This document shows positions 21,098 to 29,900 of a DNA stretch of 31,870 nt, piece after piece. The position numbers and the translations under genes are program-made. Location of the stretch: positions 1 through 31,870 of the IMG/VR virus record IMGVR_UViG_3300034374_000763; one strand, written 5' to 3'. Source of the stretch: a virus. A model generated the notes under the pieces. It searched no databases and had not been told where the DNA came from. It saw only the letters and a program-made list of their open reading frames with translations. The first letter of the stretch is position 1. Each line of letters starts with the position of its first letter.

Positions 21098-21107
21098 TTC
21101 TTAAATT

Positions 21108-21257
21108 TTAATTGTTACCATATATTTTTCCTATGCCTTGAGCCCATAAAGAGCCATCACAACATTTCTTAGAATAGGTGTTTGAGTCCTTACAAAGGCA
21201 ACCTCTACTACTTCCTTTTGGAGATGTTCTACTAGGTGTTTTGTGTTCTTTACGCAT
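21108..21257 (-). CDS. Small Cys-rich protein, 49 aa
   Basis: MRKEHKTPSRTSPKGSSRGC followed by LCKDSNTYSKKCCDGSLWAQ: four cysteines as CxC and CC, with a GIG end. I recall small proteins with this signature in Flavobacteriia phages. It overlaps the upstream gene by 8 nt. A small metal-binding or disulfide-stabilised virion protein is possible; unproven. Confidence 0.7.
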   Translation of the reverse strand: MRKEHKTPSRTSPKGSSRGCLCKDSNTYSKKCCDGSLWAQGIGKIYGNN

Positions 21258-21879
21258 AATTCTGTGTTTTTTGTATAAAGTATTCTATATCCCAAATAGT
21301 CGATGTACCTCCGTGAGAATTAATACCAACTGATGCGCCATTATCCAAGAAGTTTTGGTCTATATAATAATGGAATACATTATGGAAAAACTGTGGTGTT
21401 GAATTTCCCTTTATATATGCTAAAGCAATTTCAAGGTTTTGTATATTCCCACCACCATTCTCAATAGTTAAATCTAAATGCGTTTGATTAGCGTTTGGCG
21501 ATTGCGCTCTAAATTGCACAGTAAGTATATAAACATCATTAAGGTTGTCGCCTTTTATTTTTTGATTTGCATCATTCTCATAATAGTCAACAAAAGAATC
21601 GCTTGTTATTACATTGCCTTTATTATTTGGCAATATAGTTAAAGTGTCAGCAGCTAAAGAAAATGGACTTGCCTCTGTATACTCTGTGTCCATATATCTA
21701 CCCCATCCTAATCCACTATAAGCACCACCTTGAGGATAAATCTTTCTCCATTCTCCATTCCAAACAGTATAGACCCCTGTTGAGGTAGTAACATAAGCTC
21801 CCTCCTCTATCTGATACTGGTTTCTTATCTCATCAGTATCTACATCTGCTTGTACCTTGTATGAAGTGTTTTTTATCAT
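21250..21879 (-). CDS. Beta-rich virion protein (head fibre/decoration-like), 209 aa
   Basis: N-terminal YVTTSTGVYTVWNGEWRKIY, then GGAYSGLGWGRYMDTEYTEA, and a C-terminal IWDIEYFIQKTQNYA. The pattern (a short tip-type N-terminus and a jelly-roll-like C-terminal domain with FHNVFHYYIDQNFL) is typical of phage surface or decoration proteins. Sits between protease and capsid genes. Role inferred from position. Confidence 0.6.
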   Translation of the reverse strand: MIKNTSYKVQADVDTDEIRNQYQIEEGAYVTTSTGVYTVWNGEWRKIYPQGGAYSGLGWGRYMDTEYTEASPFSLAADTLTILPNNKGNVITSDSFVDYYENDANQKIKGDNLNDVYILTVQFRAQSPNANQTHLDLTIENGGGNIQNLEIALAYIKGNSTPQFFHNVFHYYIDQNFLDNGASVGINSHGGTSTIWDIEYFIQKTQNYA

Positions 21880-22010
21880 CTACCTTGCCCTCTGTATTTT
21901 TTCTTATAGTTCTTTGAAGATTTTAAGCTGCTCATCTTAGTTTTAGAATGAACACTAGGTCTGCTAACCTTTGGCTTTTTTCTATAGTTTGATATTTGAA
22001 TCTTAGCCAT
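21876..22010 (-). CDS. Small basic protein, 44 aa
   Basis: MAKIQISNYRKKPKVSRPSV then a Lys/Ser/Tyr-rich end KNYKKKYRGQGR. ATGA overlap with the next gene. The strong positive charge suggests nucleic-acid contact or a virion basic peptide; I recall very similar small proteins in this phage group. Function unknown. Confidence 0.65.
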   Translation of the reverse strand: MAKIQISNYRKKPKVSRPSVHSKTKMSSLKSSKNYKKKYRGQGR

Positions 22011-22025
22011 TAGCTTGCTGTGTTT

Positions 22026-22460
22026 TTAAAAAGGAAGTTCATTTAAGAAATTAAAATCTAATTTTTTAATTTCATTTTTTAAAATTTCTATTTTTCTTAA
22101 ATCTATGTCCTTATTTTCTATTCCTAAATCTTTCATTTTTGCGATTGTTGTTTTTGCATCTGATTCAGTTTTATTTAATTCCTTAGTTAATTCAGATAGT
22201 TTTTTCTTGATTTGAGGTATTATATTTTTATAAGGTTTTATTAATTTATCCTTTTTTGCTTGCAAACTAATTATTTCACTACTTAACTCAGCTACATCAT
22301 AATATGTTTTCTTAAAGGATTCATATAATCTTCCCTCTCCTTTAATTTCTGTTTCTAATTGATTTAAACTTTTTATAACTTCATTGATAGTAGCCAACTC
22401 CACTTTCTCAAGTTTCTCCTCTGATAGCTTTGTAAAGATTTTTTGTAGTTCTGGTTTCAT
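22026..22460 (-). CDS. Coiled-coil protein, 144 aa
   Basis: Almost fully helical, Lys/Glu/Leu-rich: starts MKPELQKIFTKLSEEKLEKV, with KKLSELTKELNKTESDAKTT in the C-terminal part. Directly follows the protease gene, in the place where scaffold or accessory head proteins occur. No motif. Confidence 0.6.
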   Translation of the reverse strand: MKPELQKIFTKLSEEKLEKVELATINEVIKSLNQLETEIKGEGRLYESFKKTYYDVAELSSEIISLQAKKDKLIKPYKNIIPQIKKKLSELTKELNKTESDAKTTIAKMKDLGIENKDIDLRKIEILKNEIKKLDFNFLNELPF

Positions 22461-22470
22461 CGTAAATTAT

Positions 22471-23070
22471 TTAATCTTTTAGTAAATCTGTGAGTTTATT
22501 AATAATATCTTGTGCTTCTAATTCTTCTTTGCTCATTCCTACAGCATCTTGAGGTCTTTCCATTTTATCAGCAAAATATCCCTCAATAGAAAAGCCTTTT
22601 ACCTTTCCTGTTTTAACATAGTTTTCCCAAACATCATCATTGTTTACCTTTACAGCACCCATCCAAGTTCCAATAGGCACTTCCATACCATATTTTCTGC
22701 TCTTATCGTGTACCTCATCTTCTACTATCCAAGATTCTACTAAGCTAAGTCCTGATAGTTCGTATTGGTGTTCTAATGTTGAGTTGTTTTGATTGCCCTT
22801 CATTAAATACATTTGAGAGGCTTTTAAGACAGTATCTTTTGAAAAGTATATATAGTACTCATCTTCTCCTGAACGTCTGTATATGGGCTTGTTAGGCACT
22901 AATAACGCACCCATAAGGATACGCTTTTCTTTATTTACCTCTGCTAGTTTTATTTCTTCTGCTTTTAAAGCAACAAAATCCTCTTCTATAGCTGGGTTTT
23001 CTACAACAGAGATAGCTTCGATTCCTGCTGCTTCTTGTTCTTCGTCTAAGATTAGTTCTACTATTCTCAT
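22471..23070 (-). CDS. XkdF-like prohead protease
   Basis: 199 residues. EKRILMGALLVPNKPIYRRS (48-67), EYYIYFSKDTVLKAS (71-85) and GNQNNSTLEHQYELSGLSLV with VESWIVED (92-118) match the phage serine protease XkdF group. Likely catalytic residues are His101 and Ser113. It would cut the scaffold and capsid protein during head maturation. It lies after the tape measure and well ahead of the capsid gene (with four helical or small genes between), and away from the portal. Start is 3 nt after the late motif. Confidence 0.85.
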   Translation of the reverse strand: MRIVELILDEEQEAAGIEAISVVENPAIEEDFVALKAEEIKLAEVNKEKRILMGALLVPNKPIYRRSGEDEYYIYFSKDTVLKASQMYLMKGNQNNSTLEHQYELSGLSLVESWIVEDEVHDKSRKYGMEVPIGTWMGAVKVNNDDVWENYVKTGKVKGFSIEGYFADKMERPQDAVGMSKEELEAQDIINKLTDLLKD

Positions 23071-23103
23071 AATTATATAACGTTTATCTTAAATTAATTT
23101 GCA
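23071..23103 (-). promoter_or_regulatory. Late promoter-like motif, copy 4 (protease unit)
   Basis: Minus strand: TGCAAA (23103-23098), 15 nt, CGTTATATA (23082-23074), ATT, ATG. Same geometry as the other copies. It occupies nearly the whole 35-nt gap after the tape measure stop. Confidence 0.75.
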
Positions 23104-23105
23104 TT

Positions 23106-24665
23106 TTAAATACTAGCACCCTCTACTATGTTTCTTTCTAGCCCTTGTGCTGTTGTAACATCGTTGCTTACTACATAGGCTCTTTGTGGTTTAGCTTGTT
23201 GCCCTGCTATGGCATCTGCTAACTGATTTGTACCCCCTACACCTACTACATTAAAGTCAGGTGCTTGTGCTTCAACTGTTGGAGGAGTAATACTAGCACC
23301 GCCTCCTGAATAAGATGCATAAGAAGGAGCTGCTGGGTCATCTGTTTGTGTGATTGCTCTTACATTCGCTAATCCTGAAGCTATTATACTAGCTGCGCCT
23401 ATAGCACCAAATATGCCTCCTTGCGCTAAGGCTTTGGATGCTCCAGCGTATGTATCTCTAATTGCATTTGCTATTGCTATTCCCTTAGCAAACTTAGAGT
23501 TTTCTCCCACTAGAGCTACTGCACCTGCTACTCCTTGTTGTATTGCTTCATTTTTAGCCTCTTGAGTCCACTCAAATACCTCTGCTTCTTCTACAGCATC
23601 TTCTTTAGTCATATCACTAAGCTCTCTTTGTAAAGACATTCTATTCATTAGTTGCTCAGAGCGAAAGCCTTCTATTTGAGCTTCTATTGCTGCTTGTTCA
23701 TTTAATGCTTCTTGATATTCTATTTGAGCATCTATATTCTCTTGATTCTTAGATAGTTCTAATTCTGCTGCTTTGATTCTAGCTTGTGCATTTTCAAGCA
23801 TCTTTTTTTCTTGCTCATCTAGCACCCTGCCTAATTTTTCATTAGCTTCTATTCTTTCTTGTATAGTATTAGCTTCATCGTCTCTTACTTGTCTTAGTTT
23901 CTCAGCTTGTCTATCGTATTTCTCAATCAATCCTTGATTTATTACTTCATTTAGCCTAGCTTGTTTGTTTAACTCGACCATAGAAGCAGCAGTATCAATA
24001 GTGCTTTTAACGTATTCTTTTATTCCTTGCACAGCACCTTTAACAGATTCTTTTATTTTTTCATAACCGCCATCTTCTCCTGTAACTACATCAAATAATT
24101 CCTTAGAAGCATCTTTAGCTGTTTGAAAAGCTCCAGCAAAATCTCCTGCAAAAAACTTAACCGCTGCACTACCAAACATTCCTAAAGCCTCTAATCCTTG
24201 TTTTAATCTAGCTACAATGCCATCATATATAGCAGAACTAAAATCTTTTATAGATTGTATAGGGTCATCAAATATTGCTTTAAAATAGCCACTAACTGCT
24301 CCAATGTTTCTTTGTAAGAAATTAAAGAAATCATTAAAGGTTAAGCTAAGAACCTCAAAAGTAGTATTAAAAAAGTCTGCTACTTTTTGGTTTTGATTAA
24401 ACACCTCTGTAAGTTTAGCAAATGCTGCAATAGCCAATCCAATACCTGCTGCTTTAATAGCATTGCCAATGCCTTTAATTCCTTTGGCTGCTGAACTTGA
24501 GGATTTCTCAATATTCTTAATGCTTTTAGAAGTAGCATTGTTTTGGTCTTGTACTTGCTTTTCTAGCTTAGTATATTCTTTTTGAAATTCATCTAAATTC
24601 TTAGTGGCTTCTTTGTAATCTAGCTTTAATTTAGTTACATATTCTGCTGAGTAGGTTCTTGCCAT
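23106..24665 (-). CDS. Tape measure protein
   Basis: 519 residues. N-terminal coiled coil (DEFQKEYTKLEKQVQDQ, about 25-41), hydrophobic segments (GIGNAIKAAGIGLAIAAFA, about 65-83), long helical middle (AQARIKAAELELSKNQENID) and a C-terminal hydrophobic FAKGIAIANAIRDTYAGASK, then ALAQGGIFGAIGAASIIASG. This combination of coiled coils and membrane-like segments is typical of siphovirus tape measures, which set tail length and help DNA entry. Short for the family, so a short tail (roughly 70-80 nm at about 1.5 Angstrom per residue). It overlaps the small 24635 gene by 31 nt. Confidence 0.85.
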   Translation of the reverse strand: MARTYSAEYVTKLKLDYKEATKNLDEFQKEYTKLEKQVQDQNNATSKSIKNIEKSSSSAAKGIKGIGNAIKAAGIGLAIAAFAKLTEVFNQNQKVADFFNTTFEVLSLTFNDFFNFLQRNIGAVSGYFKAIFDDPIQSIKDFSSAIYDGIVARLKQGLEALGMFGSAAVKFFAGDFAGAFQTAKDASKELFDVVTGEDGGYEKIKESVKGAVQGIKEYVKSTIDTAASMVELNKQARLNEVINQGLIEKYDRQAEKLRQVRDDEANTIQERIEANEKLGRVLDEQEKKMLENAQARIKAAELELSKNQENIDAQIEYQEALNEQAAIEAQIEGFRSEQLMNRMSLQRELSDMTKEDAVEEAEVFEWTQEAKNEAIQQGVAGAVALVGENSKFAKGIAIANAIRDTYAGASKALAQGGIFGAIGAASIIASGLANVRAITQTDDPAAPSYASYSGGGASITPPTVEAQAPDFNVVGVGGTNQLADAIAGQQAKPQRAYVVSNDVTTAQGLERNIVEGASI

Positions 24666-24796
24666 TTCATTTCTTTTTTAATTGTTTTAAATGCCTCCTT
24701 AAATGTGTCAGGCAAATGATATTTACCTTGAGCTATTCTAATATTCTCTGTTTCTCCTTTTGCTAGGCTAAGTGTTTGTAATATATTTTCTAACAT
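24635..24796 (-). CDS. Small tail protein before the tape measure, 53 aa
   Basis: MLENILQTLSLAKGETENIR with a C-terminal FKEAFKTIKKEMKW. It overlaps the second glycosyltransferase-like gene by 7 nt and the tape measure by 31 nt, so it is well embedded in the tail operon. Similar placement to the small tail genes between chaperones and tape measure. Role unknown. Confidence 0.6.
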   Translation of the reverse strand: MLENILQTLSLAKGETENIRIAQGKYHLPDTFKEAFKTIKKEMKWQEPTQQNM

Positions 24797-25599
24797 TTTG
24801 TAGCTATATGATATTTAAAATATTCTTCTCCTAGATTTACAAATAACTCTTTATCTCCATCAAACAGTCTATAACTGTTATGCAAAGTGTATTCATCTAT
24901 TTTATCTCCATTTATATATATAACGCTATTTTCTTTTGTTTTATAAAACTTATTATTTGTTTTTATATTTGAAACCCTATAATTCAAGTCGTGATTAAAC
25001 TTTTCTAAAGGAGGCTTGTCTAATACTGTTATGTTCTTATCTTGATACAAGTCATAAAAAAACCATTCTAAGTACTTTAAATTCTTCGCATAGTCATCAA
25101 TGCTATTTATTTCATTTAAGTTGCTTAGAAGCCTTTTATTGGCTAAAAAAATAGATGTGTAATAAGACTTGTCATCTGCATATTTAAAAAATACTCCATC
25201 TGTATCATATTCAAATAGATTATCTATGCTTCCTTTAATATGCCAATCATAGTTTAATACTAAGCACTTACTAGACTTTACTGCTTCTAATCCTTTTTTA
25301 ATTAGTTCTATAATAGCATACGCTGCAAAGGTTGTAACAGGATTCCAAACTTTATAGCCATTTACTATTTTTTCTGTTATGTGGTTTAGATTGTACTGGC
25401 TGTATTGCTCGGGTCTTAGAATAGGATTCTCGTAATTGTAAACATAAGCATCAGCAAGCTCATAGGCTTCTTTATTTATGAAGTGGTCTGTTACTATAAC
25501 TCTAAAACCTTGCTTCTTTAAAGCTGCTATGCAGTCAACAAGCATTTTGCTAGTCTTTTCATCTTCACTATGAGCTAATACTATACACTCTTTAACCAT
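24790..25599 (-). CDS. Putative glycosyltransferase B
   Basis: 269 residues. Alternating strand-helix start (MVKECIVLAHSEDEKTSKML, then LKKQGFRVIVTDHF), then FAAYAIIELIKKGLEAVKSS and KCLVLNYDWHIKGSIDNLF (about 111-129), in which NYD stands where GT-A glycosyltransferases have the DxD metal-site motif. I recall similar ORFs annotated as glycosyltransferase-like in marine viruses. Overlaps glycosyltransferase A by 19 nt. Its likely targets are the tail proteins of the same operon. Confidence moderate: no perfect DxD. Confidence 0.55.
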   Translation of the reverse strand: MVKECIVLAHSEDEKTSKMLVDCIAALKKQGFRVIVTDHFINKEAYELADAYVYNYENPILRPEQYSQYNLNHITEKIVNGYKVWNPVTTFAAYAIIELIKKGLEAVKSSKCLVLNYDWHIKGSIDNLFEYDTDGVFFKYADDKSYYTSIFLANKRLLSNLNEINSIDDYAKNLKYLEWFFYDLYQDKNITVLDKPPLEKFNHDLNYRVSNIKTNNKFYKTKENSVIYINGDKIDEYTLHNSYRLFDGDKELFVNLGEEYFKYHIATKC

Positions 25600-26405
25600 T
25601 TCTTAGCTTGATTGTAAAATTTGTTGTTAGGGAACTTTTCAGGCTCTAAGCCATTCATATTTCTTTTATCCATATAGCTATCACAACAGTAGTGTGCTAT
25701 GTGATGCTCATCTCTTAGTTTGTTTATATTAGGATAGTAGCAGTTTTTGCCATCAATCATTTTTATCTTATTATTATGACAAGCTACATTAAGTCCATAC
25801 ATTGCTTGCCACCAGCTATGATTGTTGCCTTTTTGTTCAAAACATATTCTAATACTTATTTCTATGATTTCATCTATTATAGCTTTCATTGTATCTACTC
25901 TTGCTATAACATTAAAGCCTCCATTCATATATTTAAAGTCGTTATGCTTCAAATACTTTCTTATAACATAAAAATTCTCGCTATTTCTAGTAGAGGTTTT
26001 TAAATGCCAGTCCTCATAAAAAGCATCTGCTATAACTTCATCATAACTTGGCTCTACCCCATCATATTTTTTTAAGTGTACTAAATCTGAATCTATTATT
26101 TCTACAATCTCATTATCAGGTAAGTCCTCTATGATTTGCTTTGCTGCTGTAAAAACATTCGTGGGAATTAGCCAATCCTTATCTAAACTATATAAATCCA
26201 AAATAGAGTCTACCATCTTGTAAGGTAGTTTTAGATTCCAATCTACATCTTCTTTTATTGATTCATTTATATAGTTCCTTTTGACTATAGGAATAATAGC
26301 TTTTTGCATAGCCTCTTTGCCATAGACTTCAAAGTGTTGGTACTGAAAAAAATCTATTTGCTTTTTAAACCAGTCGTTTGCTACAGCAACAGGAATAGTA
26401 ATCAT
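25581..26405 (-). CDS. Putative glycosyltransferase A (GT-A-like, DSD motif)
   Basis: 274 residues. LPYKMVDSILDLYSLDKDWL (60-79), then VEIIDSDLVHLKKYDG (101-116) with DSD at 105-107 where a DxD motif should bind a nucleotide-sugar metal, YMNGGFNVIARVDTM (159-173), NVACHNNKIKMIDG, and HHIAHYCCDSYMD. The motif order (xPY..V before the DxD-like site, GGFN after) reminds me of hydroxyproline O-arabinosyl/Ser-galactosyl transferases of eukaryotes, and of putative transferases in marine phages, but this is memory only. Overlaps the oxygenase gene by 4 nt (ATGA). Confidence 0.6.
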   Translation of the reverse strand: MITIPVAVANDWFKKQIDFFQYQHFEVYGKEAMQKAIIPIVKRNYINESIKEDVDWNLKLPYKMVDSILDLYSLDKDWLIPTNVFTAAKQIIEDLPDNEIVEIIDSDLVHLKKYDGVEPSYDEVIADAFYEDWHLKTSTRNSENFYVIRKYLKHNDFKYMNGGFNVIARVDTMKAIIDEIIEISIRICFEQKGNNHSWWQAMYGLNVACHNNKIKMIDGKNCYYPNINKLRDEHHIAHYCCDSYMDKRNMNGLEPEKFPNNKFYNQAKKWLKSV

Positions 26406-26986
26406 TCTTTAAATTTATAATGCACAAAGAAGTTGTTGAAATAAGTTCCTTCAAATGGTTCTGTCCTTCCGTGTTCACATATAGCAGATTCATACATAAT
26501 CATATCCCTAACCTCTGCATAAATCTTATGCCACTCTCCATCGTGTGTCTGAAAGTCTAAAGCCCAATCACTACCAAACTCTTTGTTTTGACAGCCACAT
26601 CTTAAATCCTTGTCAACAATTATTATGGAGGCTATGTGATGTGTAGTTACTATGTCTGTGTGATTTTTAAGGGTAGCTCCTCTTTTATAGCTTCTTATTC
26701 CATAAATGAAACTAGGCTCTATTTCTTTGCCACACCATTCTTGATGCATTGGCAATAGGTCATTGTGTATTCGTTTCTTAATCTGTGGCAACTGACCAAA
26801 GTCTAGCAAGTTAGTTTCTCCTCCTTGAATATAATAATCTTTGCCCTCAAACTTCTCCTCTTGCTCTGTTGGCTTTAGAAGCCTGTAAGCATCTATAATT
26901 AATTCCCAAGTATCTTGTGGGCATTTAACTATCTTAAATCCTTTTTCTGTTAGTCTAGGTATTTGTGATTTATCTGTGTATTGCAT
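26402..26986 (-). CDS. Prolyl-4-hydroxylase-like 2OG-Fe(II) oxygenase
   Basis: 194 residues. SFIYGIRSYKRGATLKNHTD (92-111) ends in the iron-binding HxD (His109, Asp111); the distal His172 is in ICEHGRTEPFEG (169-180), followed by NNFFVHYKF. RSYKRGATLKNH is the usual lead-in to HxD in prolyl-4-hydroxylase-like enzymes. It should bind Fe(II) and 2-oxoglutarate and hydroxylate a residue, probably proline. The usual basic 2-oxoglutarate-binding residue is not certain. It starts 1 nt after the stop of the Pro-Thr-rich tail protein and overlaps the glycosyltransferase-like gene by 4 nt, so that protein is the first candidate substrate. Confidence 0.75.
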   Translation of the reverse strand: MQYTDKSQIPRLTEKGFKIVKCPQDTWELIIDAYRLLKPTEQEEKFEGKDYYIQGGETNLLDFGQLPQIKKRIHNDLLPMHQEWCGKEIEPSFIYGIRSYKRGATLKNHTDIVTTHHIASIIIVDKDLRCGCQNKEFGSDWALDFQTHDGEWHKIYAEVRDMIMYESAICEHGRTEPFEGTYFNNFFVHYKFKE

Positions 26987-26987
26987 A

Positions 26988-29900
26988 TTATGGGCATCCT
27001 GTTTGTCCTGTAGATGTTATTGCATATAAGAAGCCTCCCGGGTCAGATAATAATTCAGCTGTGATTACTGCTGTTATTCCGCCAATCATCGTCACTCTCT
27101 CATTGATTGCAAAATCTCCTTGAGTATATTGTTGAGAATAGATTGTTGAACTATCAGAACAGTCGGTCATTTGATACCAAACTGAAACAGGTGTTGGTGT
27201 CGGAGTAGGTGTTGGGGTAGGAGTTGGCGCAGGACATCCTCCAGGCAATACTGTAGAAATAGTAACACTAGCATCTATAGTTCCTGTAAACGCATCATCT
27301 ATAATTTCCCAATTTACACCTGTATATGGTGATGTGCTAGTAGTTAATGCCTGTCCTGTTGTTAATCCTGTTGTATTAACTGTAAATCCATAAGTAGGAG
27401 ATGTAGTTCCGCACTCTCTAACTTGTATGTTTTGCGTAGCAGGAGGAGTTGGAACTGGCACAGGGGTTGGTGCAGGACAGCCTGATTGACCACTAACAAT
27501 TTGAATACTTCCGCCACAAGGATTGCCTTGATTTCCAATTACTCCAGCAGTATTATCATAAACATAATATTCGCTAGTAGTAGCATCAATATATCTTTGA
27601 GAAGTCAATACTGGCGTAATGCTAGTATAACATTGTCCTGTTGCTGGACTACAAGCATCTAATTTGTAATATAAAATATCTCCTAATGCTGTATCTGTAC
27701 ATTGTATCACATTACCACTATTTGAACAAGAACCTCCAACTGTTATATTAGCTGTATAAGTATTTGTTCCTGATTGATATGTAGATGGCGATATGCTATT
27801 TACAGTAAATCCTGAAGCAACAGTATAATCAGAAGATGTAATTGTAGCGCCTACAACTCCATTGTATAAACTAAATTGAGCATCATTACAATCACAAATT
27901 GGAGTAGGTGGTGTTGGTATTGGGGTTGGAGTAGGTGCTGTAGGAACAGGAGTAGGAGTAGGCGTAGGGGTTGGAACTGGTGTAGGTGTAGGAACTGGAG
28001 TTGGAATTGGTGTGGGGGTAGGAGTGGGTGTAGGTGTAGGTGTAGGCACAACTATTGAACTCACTATGTTTAATAACTCCAAATTACTCTCTCCAGTTTC
28101 TAAGTTACTCTCTATGCTGTTAATTTTATAAATTCTATCTAGGATTTGAACTTTGTCTGCTAATGTGTAATTAAGCAAGAAGTTAATAGGTAAATACGCT
28201 TTTACTTTTGTAAGCCTTAGCTTAGTATTAAATATTTCTTCTATGTATGTTTTGTAATAATCCTCAAATAAAGTTCCTACAAAAGAAGTATCTAGTGTGT
28301 ATTCGTTTACTTCTAAGTTGAAGTTTATGTTTGAATCATCTGTTGCTGAGTTAACAGTAGCACTATTAGATGGAATAAAATATGTGCTGATATCATTGAA
28401 GCTACCTAGGTTATTATTTTTAAACCTAATATTATCTCCTATAATTGATATAGGATAAAACAATAAAGGCTTGCCAAAGTAAGGGTCATTGTTATCATCT
28501 ACAAACCATCCTACTTGAGCTGTTTTTAAAGAGCCTCCTGAACCATCTATAAGTCTTTCATATTTTAAATGCTCGAATGGTGCTTTAACACTATAGACAC
28601 CTCCTCCTGCATCATAATTATCATCTCCTTGATATTCTACTGTGCCCCACTCTACATTATTAGCTTGTTGATGTTGTAAGGCTAGTTTAGTTCCTAGACC
28701 TTCATATCCAAAATCTACTTCTTTAAAAGGAAGCGCTAAATCTACATTACTATCCCCTACCGCTACATATTTCGTGATATCTCTTGTAGTAGTAGAACTT
28801 GCATAATAACTATCTAGTGTTTTAACTACTATAGTGTCATCATCATAATAAGCAGTAAGATTAAACATCTTAAAAAGTCCTGTAAGAAAGTCTATTACTT
28901 TCATCTTAGGGATTTGCTCAGTTATGATAAAGTTTTGTGATGTAGATACTAATAAGCCTGATGTTTGACTATACGTTTTGCTCTCTCCTGTAAAACCATT
29001 TGATACCGCTAAAGAAAATCCTGAGAAGTTGGTACTACCTGCTGCATATATAAAAATCTGATATCCTGTGCTAGAATTTGTTAGATAACCAGTAAAATTA
29101 TAAGCGCCTGTAGTTGTTACATTTTCTTGTCTATATATTTGACCATCCTTTTTGATTATTATAGAATAATTGTTAGATGTTGTTTGAGTAGCAGTAAAGG
29201 TATATGCCATTTGTGTAGAACTTGTCAATCCATACACATAGAAGTTAGAACCATTCCCATAAATACCTGTAACTGCTGGAGGAACTGTATCAGCAGGAAA
29301 GCCTTCTATTAAAGTTGTAACTAACGCATCCTCATCAAAAGCACTACCCTTTTTTCTATGAAGCCACATATACAGCTTCTGATAAACATCATTTGTATTT
29401 ACAAAGAAATCATCTGAAAAATTTATTCCATAAGACCGCTCTATTGCTTTAACAATAATATGCACAGGAATAGCATACTTTAACTGGTCAAAAAGAACTC
29501 CATTGCCTGTGGCTGGATTTAAATTACCATCGCCTGTAGTAGCAGAATCGTAATATAGTCTTGTAGTGTGGGAAATAAGAGGAGCTACTAAGGCGTCAGT
29601 AAATGTTGTTGATACGCTATCTACATCAAAAGTTATATCTATTCCATTCTGCAAGGCATCTAAAACTTCTGTTGCATTATATTCGTGGCTAAAGTTATCT
29701 AGCCAGTCTAAAGAGCTTAACGTATCTTCTCCTAGTAAGTCTTTTAAATCTACTGTGTTTCCGTAAAAAGTAACTTTGTAAGTATGTGGCTTATTGTTTT
29801 TAAGAACAACACCATCTAGCTTTATCTTTCCTTTTCTAAATGCTTTGTTGTTTAGTTCTAATCTTGCTGTCTTTTTCTTTCTAGCATCGTAGCCACCATC

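Noticed and set aside
24905-24935. CGTTATATA inside the glycosyltransferase B gene
   Set aside because: It encodes VIYI in frame, the upstream box is TTATAA and no start codon follows at 3 nt; likely chance in A/T-rich DNA.
27188-28050. CRISPR-like or minisatellite array in the Pro-Thr tract
   Set aside because: The repeats are in-frame codons for Pro-Thr linkers without spacers; a protein low-complexity tract explains them.
27876-28058. Plus-strand Trp/Arg/Cys-rich open frame opposite the Pro-Thr tract
   Set aside because: It is the antisense reading of the Pro-Thr repeat and has no independent support.
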